NCBI GenBank assembly: GCA_025359215.1
Contig: JANYHE010000124.1
Location: forward strand, 1-54,773
DNA length: 54,773 bases
Direction of reading: 5' to 3'
Source of the DNA: Hyphomicrobiales bacterium
Lineage (GTDB): Bacteria; Pseudomonadota; Alphaproteobacteria; Rhizobiales; Aestuariivirgaceae
Shown: positions 46,089 through 54,494 of the stretch, piece after piece
Position numbering within the stretch: the first letter of the stretch is position 1
How the letters are laid out: each line of letters begins with the position of its first letter
Position numbers and translations under genes: made by a program
The notes under the pieces: generated by a model
Told to the model about the DNA's origin: nothing
Seen by the model: the letters and a program-made list of their open reading frames with translations, nothing else
The model's database searches: none

Positions 46089-47177
46089 ATGTCAACAATC
46101 GAAGTCAAAAAAATTACCAAGAAATTTGGCGAGTTTGTTGCAGTGAGAGATGCTGATCTTTCGGTGAAAGCAGGCGAAGTGGTTTGCCTGCTCGGCCCGT
46201 CAGGGTGTGGCAAGACCACAACATTACGCATGATTGCAGGCCTAGAGCGCGCCTCTGAAGGCGACATTGTGATAGCGGGAAAGCGCATGAATGAACTGCC
46301 ACCAGAAAAGCGCGACATTGCTATGGTGTTCCAGTTTTATGCACTCTACCCAGCACTGAATGTTGGCGAAAACATTGCCATGCCTCTGCACTTCGAAAAA
46401 CTGTCCACGGAGGAGAGAAACAAACGCATTAATAGTGTTGCAAAGATCCTCCATTTGACGGAAGTTTTAGACCGTATGCCGGGGCAAGTTTCTGAAGGTG
46501 AAAAGCAGCGAATTGCTGTGGCTCGGGCTATCGTGCGTGATCCCAACTGTTTCCTATTTGATGAACCCCTGTCACGTTTGGATGTGGAACTGCGCCATTC
46601 CATGCGCGGTCAAATTAAGGAAGTCCTCTCCAACCTTTCAAAAGCAACAGTGATCGTCACGCATGATCAGCTTGAAGCGCTCACCATGGCCGATCGCATC
46701 GCAATCATGAAAGATGGAATGATCGAACAAGTTGGCACCCCCCATGAGGTGTTTGCAAAGCCTGCCAACGTTTTTGTAGCGAGCTTCATCGGAACGCCGC
46801 AAATGAATTTGGTTGAAGCTGATCTCAAGTCGTTTGGCAAAGGAGTGGCCTCAATAATTTTGGGTGGCAGTGCTGTTGAAATGGCAGCAGACCCTGCTGT
46901 TTCAAAACTGAGGCCATCAAAAGTTATGATCGGCATCAGGCCGCGTGCCTTCACGGTGCAAGACAAGGCATCAAAAGATACCATTCACGCCCAATCTGAA
47001 TTGATCGAACCAATGGGGGCTGAAACCTTGGTTCACGCCCGCACCAAAACGGGTGCTGATATTCGTGTTGTTGTGCCGCGGGAAAAGCGCGTGAAAATTG
47101 GCGAAATTCTACACTTGAAACCTGATGCCAAACAGACACATTTTTTTGGTGAAGATGGAATGGCGGTGCGCACATGA
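46089..47177 (+). CDS. ABC ATPase with altered signature motif (system 2, NBD2)
   Basis: A 362-residue CUT1-type ATPase. Walker A GPSGCGKTT (36-44), Q-loop Gln82, Walker B CFLFDEPLSRLD with Asp158-Glu159, and the switch VTHDQLEAL with His192 are all normal. The ABC signature reads VSEGEKQRIAVARA (134-147): Glu136 replaces the first glycine of LSGGQ. So this protein keeps the catalytic histidine that its partner (41428-42519) lacks, and lacks the signature its partner keeps. A TOBE domain follows (MIGIRPRAFTV near 280). It overlaps the next gene by four bases. Confidence 0.9.
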   Translation: MSTIEVKKITKKFGEFVAVRDADLSVKAGEVVCLLGPSGCGKTTTLRMIAGLERASEGDIVIAGKRMNELPPEKRDIAMVFQFYALYPALNVGENIAMPLHFEKLSTEERNKRINSVAKILHLTEVLDRMPGQVSEGEKQRIAVARAIVRDPNCFLFDEPLSRLDVELRHSMRGQIKEVLSNLSKATVIVTHDQLEALTMADRIAIMKDGMIEQVGTPHEVFAKPANVFVASFIGTPQMNLVEADLKSFGKGVASIILGGSAVEMAADPAVSKLRPSKVMIGIRPRAFTVQDKASKDTIHAQSELIEPMGAETLVHARTKTGADIRVVVPREKRVKIGEILHLKPDAKQTHFFGEDGMAVRT

Positions 47178-47614
47178 GTGAACCCACAACCGGCATGTCT
47201 GCGAAGACGGCTCTGCGCCTTGAAATGTTCATCATAGGGCTTGGGCTTTTGGCCTTGGTTCTTATTTTCCAACCTTTCAGCATCACATTGTTTGCCATTG
47301 GCAGCGGTGTCGTGGTGCTTGCAGGTCTTGTGAATAATTTATTGCCTTTGGCCCAGCCCGGTGTGGCCCCGCGCTCGGTCTTCGTTGTGCTTCTGGTTGT
47401 TGCTATGATTTTTTGCATCGTCTTGTTGGTTTCGATTAGTGCGGCCCATCTTTATGGCGTGTTTTTTTTGAAGCCACCTGATCCCAATACAGTTGTTGGC
47501 AAAGCGGCTTTGGCGGCATTGCCTTTTTATATGCATCCCTTCGTGTGGTCGCTCGCCGTTGCGGCTGCAGGTTTGGCTGCAGTTATCACTTACATGAATA
47601 GGTCCAGCACCTAA
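47174..47614 (+). CDS. Four-helix membrane protein of unknown function (system 2)
   Basis: A 146-residue protein with four hydrophobic helices (about 18-36, 38-58, 68-92, 118-140) and no motif I recognise. Its start overlaps the ATPase stop by four bases, so it is coupled to the transporter. Rhizobial two-ATPase importers of the glycerol (Glp) type also include a small membrane protein (DUF2160), which gives a positional parallel, but I see no clear sequence match. It could be an accessory importer subunit. Confidence 0.65.
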   Translation: MSEPTTGMSAKTALRLEMFIIGLGLLALVLIFQPFSITLFAIGSGVVVLAGLVNNLLPLAQPGVAPRSVFVVLLVVAMIFCIVLLVSISAAHLYGVFFLKPPDPNTVVGKAALAALPFYMHPFVWSLAVAAAGLAAVITYMNRSST

Positions 47615-47667
47615 ACAAAACGACAGATTTGAACCGACCGGGACTTATTCCCAATGGAGAAATTGAA

Positions 47668-48405
47668 ATGAACAATACCGAGCAAACCGCATCTTTCAAT
47701 CGCATGCAGCAAATGATGTCGCCATCAGCGGTTCCTTCAATTTCAACCGAGCTGCTGGTCACCGCCGATGGCGAACTGAACCGTGAATTAAATGCATTCC
47801 TGTTTGACCCAACAGAAAATCCTAGCTTGTTAAAAGGCAAGAGCATTGCGATTTGCTGCACCAATGGCGTTGAAGAAGTTGAAATTCTCGGTGCCCACGG
47901 TTGGCTCACGGAACACGGTGCCACTGTACATATTGTTTCCCCCAGAATTGGCGAATTTCATCCCACATTGGGTTTGCGCTTTCCACCCATGACCAAGACG
48001 CACGTGTTGGCCATCAGGCTGATGGAGAACGCGGGTTGGCTGAAGATTGATCGTTACACTGATGAAGCCGACGCGAAAGATTATGATGCCGTTATACTTC
48101 CGGGCGGCTGCTGGAACCCTGATGCCCTGCGCATGGACAAAGATGCCATCGCGTTTGTCACAGCGATGTACAAAACCGGAAAAGCCACATGCGCCATTTG
48201 CCATGGTCAATGGGTTCTGGTGAGTGCGGGCCTATTGCCCGGAAAAAAAGCCACGGCCGTCTGGAATATCCAAATTGATCTCAAAAATGCAGGCGCAACA
48301 GTTTTGGACGAACCTTGTGTGGTTGATGGGAATCTCATCACCGCTCGTTTTCCCTATGACTTGCCGCGCATGGTAAAGGCATTGACAGACCACCTCTTGA
48401 AGTAA
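47668..48405 (+). CDS. DJ-1/PfpI superfamily protein
   Basis: A 245-residue protein with an extra N-terminal region (about 1-50) and one DJ-1/PfpI domain: GKSIAICCTNGVEEVEILGA, YDAVILPGGCWNPDALRMDK and the nucleophile elbow ATCAICHGQWVL with the reactive cysteine. EE in GVEEVE supplies the partner glutamate. Family members include proteases, glyoxalases, hydratases and amidases, so activity is unspecified. GGAGAAATTGA precedes the ATG; I start at 47668 rather than an in-frame TTG 39 bases earlier. Placement between an importer and sugar epimerase genes suggests a catabolic role on an aldehyde or keto sugar (inference). Confidence 0.87.
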   Translation: MNNTEQTASFNRMQQMMSPSAVPSISTELLVTADGELNRELNAFLFDPTENPSLLKGKSIAICCTNGVEEVEILGAHGWLTEHGATVHIVSPRIGEFHPTLGLRFPPMTKTHVLAIRLMENAGWLKIDRYTDEADAKDYDAVILPGGCWNPDALRMDKDAIAFVTAMYKTGKATCAICHGQWVLVSAGLLPGKKATAVWNIQIDLKNAGATVLDEPCVVDGNLITARFPYDLPRMVKALTDHLLK

Positions 48406-48464
48406 GCTTTCGTTTGGGTTTCTGCGGAGAGCCGCGATCAACTTATAGGGTGACGAGGTATATC

Positions 48465-49313
48465 ATGAAGTTCGGTTTTAACCTCTTACTTTGGACGGGT
48501 CACGTCACTCTTGAGCACACTAGCTTGATCCGCAAGATCAAAGCCGCTGGCTATGATGCTGTTGAAATTCCCATATTCGAAGGCACTCCAGACCATTATG
48601 CGCGGCTGGGCGATCTGTTGGACAAAGTGGGTTTAGAACGAACGGTTGTGAGCGTGATGGGTGCTGGCAAAAATCCTCTCGCAGCAGATATCGCAGAACA
48701 AAAAGCAGCATTGGACTACGCGAAATGGTTTGTTGATTGCTCCGCAGCGCTGGGTGCGCCAATTCTGGCAGGCCCCATGCATTCCCAATTGGGCTACTTC
48801 ACTGGCGTTGGCGCCACCAAGAAAGAAATCAAGCGAGGCGTGAGCTTTCATCGCCGCATCGGTGACTATGCTGCCAAGAAAAATGTGAGATTTGCTTTGG
48901 AGGCATTGAACCGCTTCGAATGCTATTTCCTCAACACCATGGAACAGCTGGCTGATTATTTGGATGAGGTGAATCATCCGGCCATCAAAGGCATGTATGA
49001 CTCCTTTCACAGCAACATCGAAGAGAAGGATCCTGTGGGTGCCATAAAGGCCATTAAGCGCCATCTCATCCATGTTCACATTTCTGAAAATGATCGAGGC
49101 ACGCCAGGCAAAGGCCATGTGCCATGGGATGCCACTTACGCGGCCTTGAGAAAGGTACGTTATGATGGATATTGCACCATTGAGGCGTTTGGCCGTTCCC
49201 TTCCAGCACTTGCTGCTGCCACCCGCGTGTGGCGCGATTTTGCTCCCAGTCCTGACGAAGTCTATCTTGAGGGCCTGAAGCACATGAAGCGGGGTTGGGC
49301 CAAATCTAAATGA
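48465..49313 (+). CDS. TIM-barrel sugar epimerase/isomerase, D-tagatose 3-epimerase-like
   Basis: A 282-residue TIM barrel of the xylose-isomerase-like/AP endonuclease 2 superfamily. Segments match the D-tagatose/D-psicose 3-epimerase branch: FALEALNRFECYFLNT (catalytic Glu and metal ligand), MYDSFHSNIEEKDP (metal Asp), HVHISENDRGTPGKGHVPW (metal His) and the last glutamate in CTIEAFGR. These enzymes interconvert keto sugars at C3 through a divalent metal. I start at ATG 48465 with GACGAGG before it. The stop overlaps the Tm-1-like gene by four bases, linking them closely. Confidence 0.86.
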   Translation: MKFGFNLLLWTGHVTLEHTSLIRKIKAAGYDAVEIPIFEGTPDHYARLGDLLDKVGLERTVVSVMGAGKNPLAADIAEQKAALDYAKWFVDCSAALGAPILAGPMHSQLGYFTGVGATKKEIKRGVSFHRRIGDYAAKKNVRFALEALNRFECYFLNTMEQLADYLDEVNHPAIKGMYDSFHSNIEEKDPVGAIKAIKRHLIHVHISENDRGTPGKGHVPWDATYAALRKVRYDGYCTIEAFGRSLPALAAATRVWRDFAPSPDEVYLEGLKHMKRGWAKSK

Positions 49314-50518
49314 GCCACTCGGGCGGTAGAGTCTACGTCATTGGAACTTGCGATACCAAAGGCGAAGAACTGAGATTTGCCTGTGAATGCTTGGCCGCAA
49401 CGGGTGTGGCGGTGGCCCTCGTCGATGTTTCCACGGCCTTGCCGGTTACCTATGCTGATATTTCAGCACCCGAAGTTGCAGCTTTTCATCCCGAAGGTGC
49501 AAACGCTGTGCTGGGCCTCAAAGATCGTGGCCAAGCTGTTTCGGCCATGAGTGTTGCACTCAGGCACTTTTTGCTGGCGCAGCACGATGTGGCAGGGGTG
49601 CTTGGCATGGGTGGATCAGGAAACACTACCCTTGTAACCACGGCCATGAAAGCCTTGCCTATTGGTGTTCCCAAAGTGATGCTCTCCACATTGGCATCAG
49701 GCAATGTGGCTGGCTTTGTGGGACCATCAGATATCATTATGATGCCAGCCATTGTCGATGTGGCTGGACTAAATGCCATCAGCCGAAAAATTATCAGCAA
49801 TGCCGCTCATGCCGTGGCAGGCATGGTGCGCTACAAGCGTGACGTGTCATCTGCAAGTGGCACTGCCATAGGCATGACCATGTTTGGTGTTACCACGTCT
49901 TGCATTACCGAAATTCGCAAAGGCTTGGAACCAGGCCATGAATGTTTTGTTTTTCATGCCACGGGCACAGGCGGGCAAAGCTTTGAAAAACTGGCCGAGT
50001 CGGGATTCTTTAAAGGCGTTTTTGATATCACCACAACAGAAGTGGCGGACTATCTGTTTGGCGGCATATTGCCGTGCACCGAAGATCGGTTTGGCGCATT
50101 CATTCGAAACGCCATTCCCTATGTCGGTTCCGTCGGTGCTGTTGATATGATCAATTTTGGCGCTGCAGCGACAGTGCCCACAAAATTTTCTGGACGGAAA
50201 AGTTTGGCGCACAACGAGCACGTAACACTGGTTCGAACAACTTCAGATGAAAATCGAATGATTGGCGAATTCATTGTGGCCCGCTTGAATCAGATGAAGG
50301 GACCCGTTCGTTTCTTGCTGCCCTTGAAAGGTGTTTCAGCACTTGATGCGCAAGGCCAACCGTTTCATGATCATGCAGCAGACACAGCTTTGTTTGATGC
50401 TATTCGTCGAGGCTGGAAAACGCAGGTAAACCATAAACTTCTAGAAATTGATTGCCACATCAATGATGTTTTATGTGCCAAGGCGGCACTAAAAGCATTC
50501 AACGAAATCATAGAGTGA
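49310..50518 (+). CDS. Tm-1-like ATP-binding domain protein (UPF0261)
   Basis: A 402-residue member of UPF0261 (PF06792), homologous to the N-terminal half of tomato Tm-1, a protein that blocks tobamovirus replication. Visible motifs are VYVIGTCDTKGEELRFACEC, GVLGMGGSGNTTLVTTAM, KVMLSTLASGNVAGFVGPSD, FGVTTSCITEIRKGLEPGHE and FHATGTGGQSFEKLAESGF. The bacterial reaction is unknown. It overlaps the epimerase gene and is six bases before the gene for the Tm-1 C-terminal half, so the two probably act together. Confidence 0.9.
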   Translation: MSHSGGRVYVIGTCDTKGEELRFACECLAATGVAVALVDVSTALPVTYADISAPEVAAFHPEGANAVLGLKDRGQAVSAMSVALRHFLLAQHDVAGVLGMGGSGNTTLVTTAMKALPIGVPKVMLSTLASGNVAGFVGPSDIIMMPAIVDVAGLNAISRKIISNAAHAVAGMVRYKRDVSSASGTAIGMTMFGVTTSCITEIRKGLEPGHECFVFHATGTGGQSFEKLAESGFFKGVFDITTTEVADYLFGGILPCTEDRFGAFIRNAIPYVGSVGAVDMINFGAAATVPTKFSGRKSLAHNEHVTLVRTTSDENRMIGEFIVARLNQMKGPVRFLLPLKGVSALDAQGQPFHDHAADTALFDAIRRGWKTQVNHKLLEIDCHINDVLCAKAALKAFNEIIE

Positions 50519-50524
50519 GAACAG

Positions 50525-51355
50525 ATGCCTCGCATTGAACGCAGTATTTTACTCAAAAAATTCCGCAGCATGGTTGCAGCAAAGGAACCGATTATCGGTG
50601 GTGGTGCGGGCACTGGCCTTTCGGCCAAATGTGAAGAGCAGGGCGGCATAGACTTGATCGTCATTTATAATTCGGGGCGATATCGCATGGCGGGTAGGGG
50701 CTCGCTGGCTGGAATATTGGCCTATGGCAATGCCAATGACATTGTGAAGGAAATGGGCCGAGAGGTTTTGCCTGTCGTCAAAAACGTTCCCGTTCTTGCC
50801 GGTGTCAATGGCACAGATCCCTTCATGATCGCAGATTTGTTGTTAGATGAACTCATCGCCATGGGCTTTTCCGGTGTACAGAATTTCCCTACTGTTGGAT
50901 TGATTGACGGCAACTTTCGAAAAAATCTCGAAGAAACGGGCATGGGCTATGGCCTTGAGGTTGAACTAATCAAGAAGGCCAATGCCAAAGACTTGTTGAC
51001 TACGCCCTATGTATTTAACGCCAATGAGGCGCATGAAATGACCAAGGCCGGGGCCGATATTATCGTGGCTCACATGGGGCTGACCACTGGCGGCACCATT
51101 GGTGCCGACACAGCCATGCAGCTAGCCGACTGCCCCAAAGTAATTTCAGAAATTGCTGAAGCCGCGCGCGCCGTCCGCGAAGATATAATTGTGCTCTGCC
51201 ATGGTGGGCCGATTTCTTCACCTGTAGATGCAGAATTTATTTTGAAAAACACGCCCGGTATTCATGGGTTTTATGGCGCAAGCTCGATGGAACGATTACC
51301 GGTGGAAAGTGCCCTCACTGAGCAGACGCGAAAGTTCAAACACATAAAATTCTAG
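50525..51355 (+). CDS. PF09370 TIM-barrel protein (phosphoenolpyruvate hydrolase family; Tm-1 C-terminal-like)
   Basis: A 276-residue TIM barrel corresponding to the C-terminal half of Tm-1 (PF09370, annotated as PEP hydrolase family). Family segments are [80 protein letters not shown] and [13 protein letters not shown]. No enzymatic assignment is certain despite the family name. It is adjacent to the Tm-1 N-terminal-like gene and in the same order as in the plant fusion protein, and precedes the SRPBCC gene by ten bases. Confidence 0.9.
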   Translation: MPRIERSILLKKFRSMVAAKEPIIGGGAGTGLSAKCEEQGGIDLIVIYNSGRYRMAGRGSLAGILAYGNANDIVKEMGREVLPVVKNVPVLAGVNGTDPFMIADLLLDELIAMGFSGVQNFPTVGLIDGNFRKNLEETGMGYGLEVELIKKANAKDLLTTPYVFNANEAHEMTKAGADIIVAHMGLTTGGTIGADTAMQLADCPKVISEIAEAARAVREDIIVLCHGGPISSPVDAEFILKNTPGIHGFYGASSMERLPVESALTEQTRKFKHIKF

Positions 51356-51365
51356 GGAGAATGAA

Positions 51366-52289
51366 ATGGCGAAGGCCTATGCCAGTACGATATTGAAAGC
51401 GCCTGTAGAGGCGATTTGGCCTCTCATCCGTGATTTCAATGGCCTGCCGTCTTGGGCAACGAACATTGCCAAGTCAAAAATTGAAGCAGGGCTCGATTCC
51501 GATGTCGTGGGTTGCGTGCGCTCTTTCTACACCGATAGTGGCGATCATATCCGGGAACGTCTTCTGGCCCTTGATGACGCCAATTATATGTTCACTTATA
51601 ATTTTGAAAAACCCGCATTCCCGGTGAGAAATTATGTCGCCACCGTCAAGCTCTATCCCGTCACCCACAGCAATGAAACTTTTGCAGAATGGTCCGCAAC
51701 GTTTGATGAGGCACCGGGCGATGAAGGAAAGTTTGAAAAGCTGATTTCAAAAAATGTATTTGCAGCCAATTGGAAAAACCTTGCCGCAATCATCAAGGCA
51801 AAAAAACCAGAGGTGGCAACTGGTTCAACGCGGTGGAAAGCCGGACAGCCTAACAAGGTTTGGACATCACGCGCCATCAATGCGCCAGTCGATAAAATTT
51901 GGAAAGTAATGCGCGATTTCGCAAGCATGGCTGCATGGCACGATGAAATCACCAAGATGCACATGGTAAACCGCACAAGGTCTGACAAAGTTTCAGGCGT
52001 GCGTGATTTCTATTTTGGCGGCGGACACTTGCAAGAGGAGTTATTGCACCTGAACGATATTGAAAGATCATTTTCATATCGCATCAACAAAAGTGAAATT
52101 CCGTGGATCAATTATGTTTCGGGGCCAAGGCTGTGGCCAGTCACATCCAACAACACAACATTTGGCTCTTGGTTTGGCGATTGGGATGCAAGCCCGCAAG
52201 ATGATCTCGTTCTCATTCCGCGAACCGAAACCAATGTTTATCAGAAAGCCTTTGCCATGCTGGAAAAACTGCACCGATCAAAAAAATGA
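51366..52289 (+). CDS. Tandem SRPBCC (START-like) two-domain protein
   Basis: A 307-residue protein made of two SRPBCC domains. Domain 1 (about 1-145) begins ASTILKAPVEAIWPLIRDFN and has RERLLALDDANYMFTYNFEK. Domain 2 (about 163-305) begins SRAINAPVDKIWKVMRDFAS and has QEELLHLNDIERSFSYRINK, a clear internal repeat. Such domains bind hydrophobic or aromatic ligands in polyketide cyclase/dehydratase-like proteins. GGGAGAATGAA precedes the ATG. It is the last plus-strand gene of system 2. The role in a sugar importer locus is unknown; a hydrophobic or aromatic-linked substrate is one possibility. Confidence 0.85.
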   Translation: MAKAYASTILKAPVEAIWPLIRDFNGLPSWATNIAKSKIEAGLDSDVVGCVRSFYTDSGDHIRERLLALDDANYMFTYNFEKPAFPVRNYVATVKLYPVTHSNETFAEWSATFDEAPGDEGKFEKLISKNVFAANWKNLAAIIKAKKPEVATGSTRWKAGQPNKVWTSRAINAPVDKIWKVMRDFASMAAWHDEITKMHMVNRTRSDKVSGVRDFYFGGGHLQEELLHLNDIERSFSYRINKSEIPWINYVSGPRLWPVTSNNTTFGSWFGDWDASPQDDLVLIPRTETNVYQKAFAMLEKLHRSKK

Positions 52290-52292
52290 GTC

Positions 52293-52622
52293 TCATGCGG
52301 TGAAAAAAACCTGCTCCGTGCTGGCCCACCATTCACCGGGTTTTCGCGTGTCGAAAGGAGTTTGCATTGGGTCAGTAATGTCCCACCATTCTTGCATGCG
52401 CGGTGCATTTTTAATCTTGTCCATGTCAGCCTGATAATCAGTTCCGATATATTCCCAATAGGCGATCAACCAATTCTCCGGTTCTTTGAGAAAAATTGAA
52501 TAATTACGAATATTGGAATCGTGGATGGCCTGCAGAATTTCAGGCCAAACGGCTTCGTGAATTTTACGGTATTCAACAAGAACCTCGGGCTTCACCTTTA
52601 TAATGTGGCTCATCCGTTGCAT
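52293..52622 (-). CDS. rhaM: L-rhamnose mutarotase-like protein (RhaM family)
   Basis: A 109-residue dimeric alpha-beta barrel protein (DUF718/PF05336). Motifs VKPEVLVEYRKIHEAVWPEI with the catalytic histidine, IRNYSIFL, and the C-terminal EWWDITDPMQTPF are those of RhaM, which interconverts alpha and beta anomers of L-rhamnose. No rhamnose isomerase or kinase is in the window, so another deoxysugar such as L-fucose is possible. ACGGAGACCCTG precedes the ATG at 52622. It is in a minus-strand group with SDR and Gfo/Idh/MocA genes, convergent with the SRPBCC gene at three bases. Confidence 0.85.
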   Translation of the reverse strand: MQRMSHIIKVKPEVLVEYRKIHEAVWPEILQAIHDSNIRNYSIFLKEPENWLIAYWEYIGTDYQADMDKIKNAPRMQEWWDITDPMQTPFDTRKPGEWWASTEQVFFTA

Positions 52623-52646
52623 CAGGGTCTCCGTGATCGTTGTGAA

Positions 52647-53339
52647 TTAGTAGGTGGCCCGCCCGCCCGAAACATCGAAAACAGCGCCGGTTGAAAATGA
52701 ACATTCCTCAGAGGCCAACCAGCACACCAGACTGGCCACTTCGTCAACCGTACCAAACCGCCCCTTCGGAATTTTGGACAGCATGAAATCAATATGAGAT
52801 TGCGGCATCTGATCAAAGATGGGTGTCCGCACGGCAGCGGGTGTCACAGAATTGGCACAGATGTTATATTGCGCCACTTCCTTGGCGAGCGATTTGGTAA
52901 AGCCAATGACAGCGGCTTTGGAGGCGGAATAAGCTGAGGTGTTGGGGTTCCCTTCTTTGCCAGCGATTGAAGCGATGTTCACAATGCGCCCATAGTTTTG
53001 CTTAATCATGTGAGGGAGAACGGCGCGCGTGGTCAAGAACGTGCCATTGAGATTTATGGCCATGGTTTGCAACCATCCATCGATTGGAAAACCATTTACA
53101 GGGGCCGTTGGGCCCGTGATGCCAGCACAGTTGACCAGAATGTCTATGTCCCCCATCAGTTTCAGTGTTTCGGCCAAGGCCCGTTCGACCGACCCATAAT
53201 CTGAAATGTCGGTCTTGATGCCCCCATTGATATCCCAGCTTACCACTTGGCCACCTTCAGCTTCAATGCGCTGAACAATGGCCGCGCCAATGCCTGAAAG
53301 TCCGCCGGTGACTACTGCCTTTCGATTTTCAAATCTCAT
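52647..53339 (-). CDS. Short-chain dehydrogenase/reductase (SDR)
   Basis: A 230-residue classical SDR: cofactor loop VTGGLSGIGAAI, acidic position in VVSWDIN (strand 2, suggests NAD), LVNCAGITG, catalytic Ser in NIASIAGKEG and YSASK with Tyr and Lys, then VTPAAVRTPI and STGAVFDVSGG. The 53339 start follows AAAGATGTGAAC and gives near-normal length; a longer start at 53372 would overlap the upstream gene. Beside RhaM it may oxidise a sugar or its lactone (inference). Exact substrate unknown. Confidence 0.87.
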   Translation of the reverse strand: MRFENRKAVVTGGLSGIGAAIVQRIEAEGGQVVSWDINGGIKTDISDYGSVERALAETLKLMGDIDILVNCAGITGPTAPVNGFPIDGWLQTMAINLNGTFLTTRAVLPHMIKQNYGRIVNIASIAGKEGNPNTSAYSASKAAVIGFTKSLAKEVAQYNICANSVTPAAVRTPIFDQMPQSHIDFMLSKIPKGRFGTVDEVASLVCWLASEECSFSTGAVFDVSGGRATY

Positions 53340-53350
53340 GTTCACATCTT

Positions 53351-54493
53351 TCAGCTTTTTGCGCTTTCCCATTGTCCATTGCGGGCAGATTTCAGCACGG
53401 CGTCCGTCACCAAATCCGTGGCCATCGCTTCACGGAATGTGGGAGCAGCTGAAATTCCACTGCCAAGGCCCTCGATAAAGTCAGCGGCTTGGTGAACAAA
53501 TGAATGTTCATAACCAATTTGCAAGCCAGGAACCCACCACTTGCTCATATAGGGGTGATCACCATCGGTCACATGGATAGACCGCCAACCCCGGCTACGA
53601 CCTTCATCTCGGTGGTCAAAATATTGCAGGCGATGCAGATCGTGCAAATCCCAAAAGATCGACGCATTCTCACCATTGATTTCGAGTGTGTAGAGGGCCT
53701 TGTGGCCGCGCGCATAACGCGTGGCCTCGAAATTGCCCAGCGACCCATTATCATAACGCGCCAGAAACAAGCTGGCGTCATCGATTTCAACTTTTTCAGT
53801 TTTGCCTGTTAGGTTGTGGTGGCGTTCTTTGATGAAGGTCTCTGTCATACCGACCACTTTATCGATGCCGCCATTCAGCCACAGCGATGTGTCGATGCAA
53901 TGCGCCAGCAAATCACCAGTCACGCCAGAACCAGCCATGCCAGCATCAAGCCGCCACAGGCCTTGGCCGCCTTGTGGTAGGTCTGCTGAAATTGTCCAAT
54001 CCTGTAAAAACTTCGCACGGTAGTGAAAGATTTTCCCGAGTTTGCCCTCGTCGATGAATTGTTTGGCGAGCGTGACGGCGGGGATCCGACGATAATTATA
54101 CCAGACCATATTGGCCACCTTGGCCGTTTCGACGGCCTCCACCATTTTGCGGCTTTCAGTGGAATTTCTGCCCAACGGCTTTTCGCACATAATCATTTTG
54201 CCAGCTGCGGCTGCGGCAATGGCTATCTCCATGTGCATGTCGTTTGATGCTGCAATATCAATCAAATCAATATCTTTGCGCTCAATCAGTTTGCGCCAGT
54301 CTGTCTCGGTCGACTGATAGCCCCATTGATCGGCAAAGGCCTTCAGCTTTTCTGCGTTACGGGCGCAAGCGGCCTTGAGCACTGGTTGAAAAGGCAGATC
54401 GAAAAAATGGGGGGCTTGAGAAAAGGCGTTAGAGTGAGCACGCCCCATAAAACCGTAACCCACCATGCCAATGTTTAAAGGTTTCTTGGCCAT
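53351..54493 (-). CDS. Gfo/Idh/MocA family oxidoreductase
   Basis: A 380-residue NAD(P)-dependent sugar oxidoreductase. The cofactor loop is [19 protein letters not shown]; the conserved CEKPLGRN motif lies near residue 95. The C-terminal domain ([14 protein letters not shown] near 235) is typical of the inositol dehydrogenase/glucose-fructose oxidoreductase group. I use ATG 54493, which starts one base after the upstream stop; an in-frame start 18 bases earlier has no support. It belongs to the minus-strand group with the SDR and RhaM genes and a partial gene at the window edge. Confidence 0.88.
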   Translation of the reverse strand: MAKKPLNIGMVGYGFMGRAHSNAFSQAPHFFDLPFQPVLKAACARNAEKLKAFADQWGYQSTETDWRKLIERKDIDLIDIAASNDMHMEIAIAAAAAGKMIMCEKPLGRNSTESRKMVEAVETAKVANMVWYNYRRIPAVTLAKQFIDEGKLGKIFHYRAKFLQDWTISADLPQGGQGLWRLDAGMAGSGVTGDLLAHCIDTSLWLNGGIDKVVGMTETFIKERHHNLTGKTEKVEIDDASLFLARYDNGSLGNFEATRYARGHKALYTLEINGENASIFWDLHDLHRLQYFDHRDEGRSRGWRSIHVTDGDHPYMSKWWVPGLQIGYEHSFVHQAADFIEGLGSGISAAPTFREAMATDLVTDAVLKSARNGQWESAKS

Positions 54494-54494
54494 A

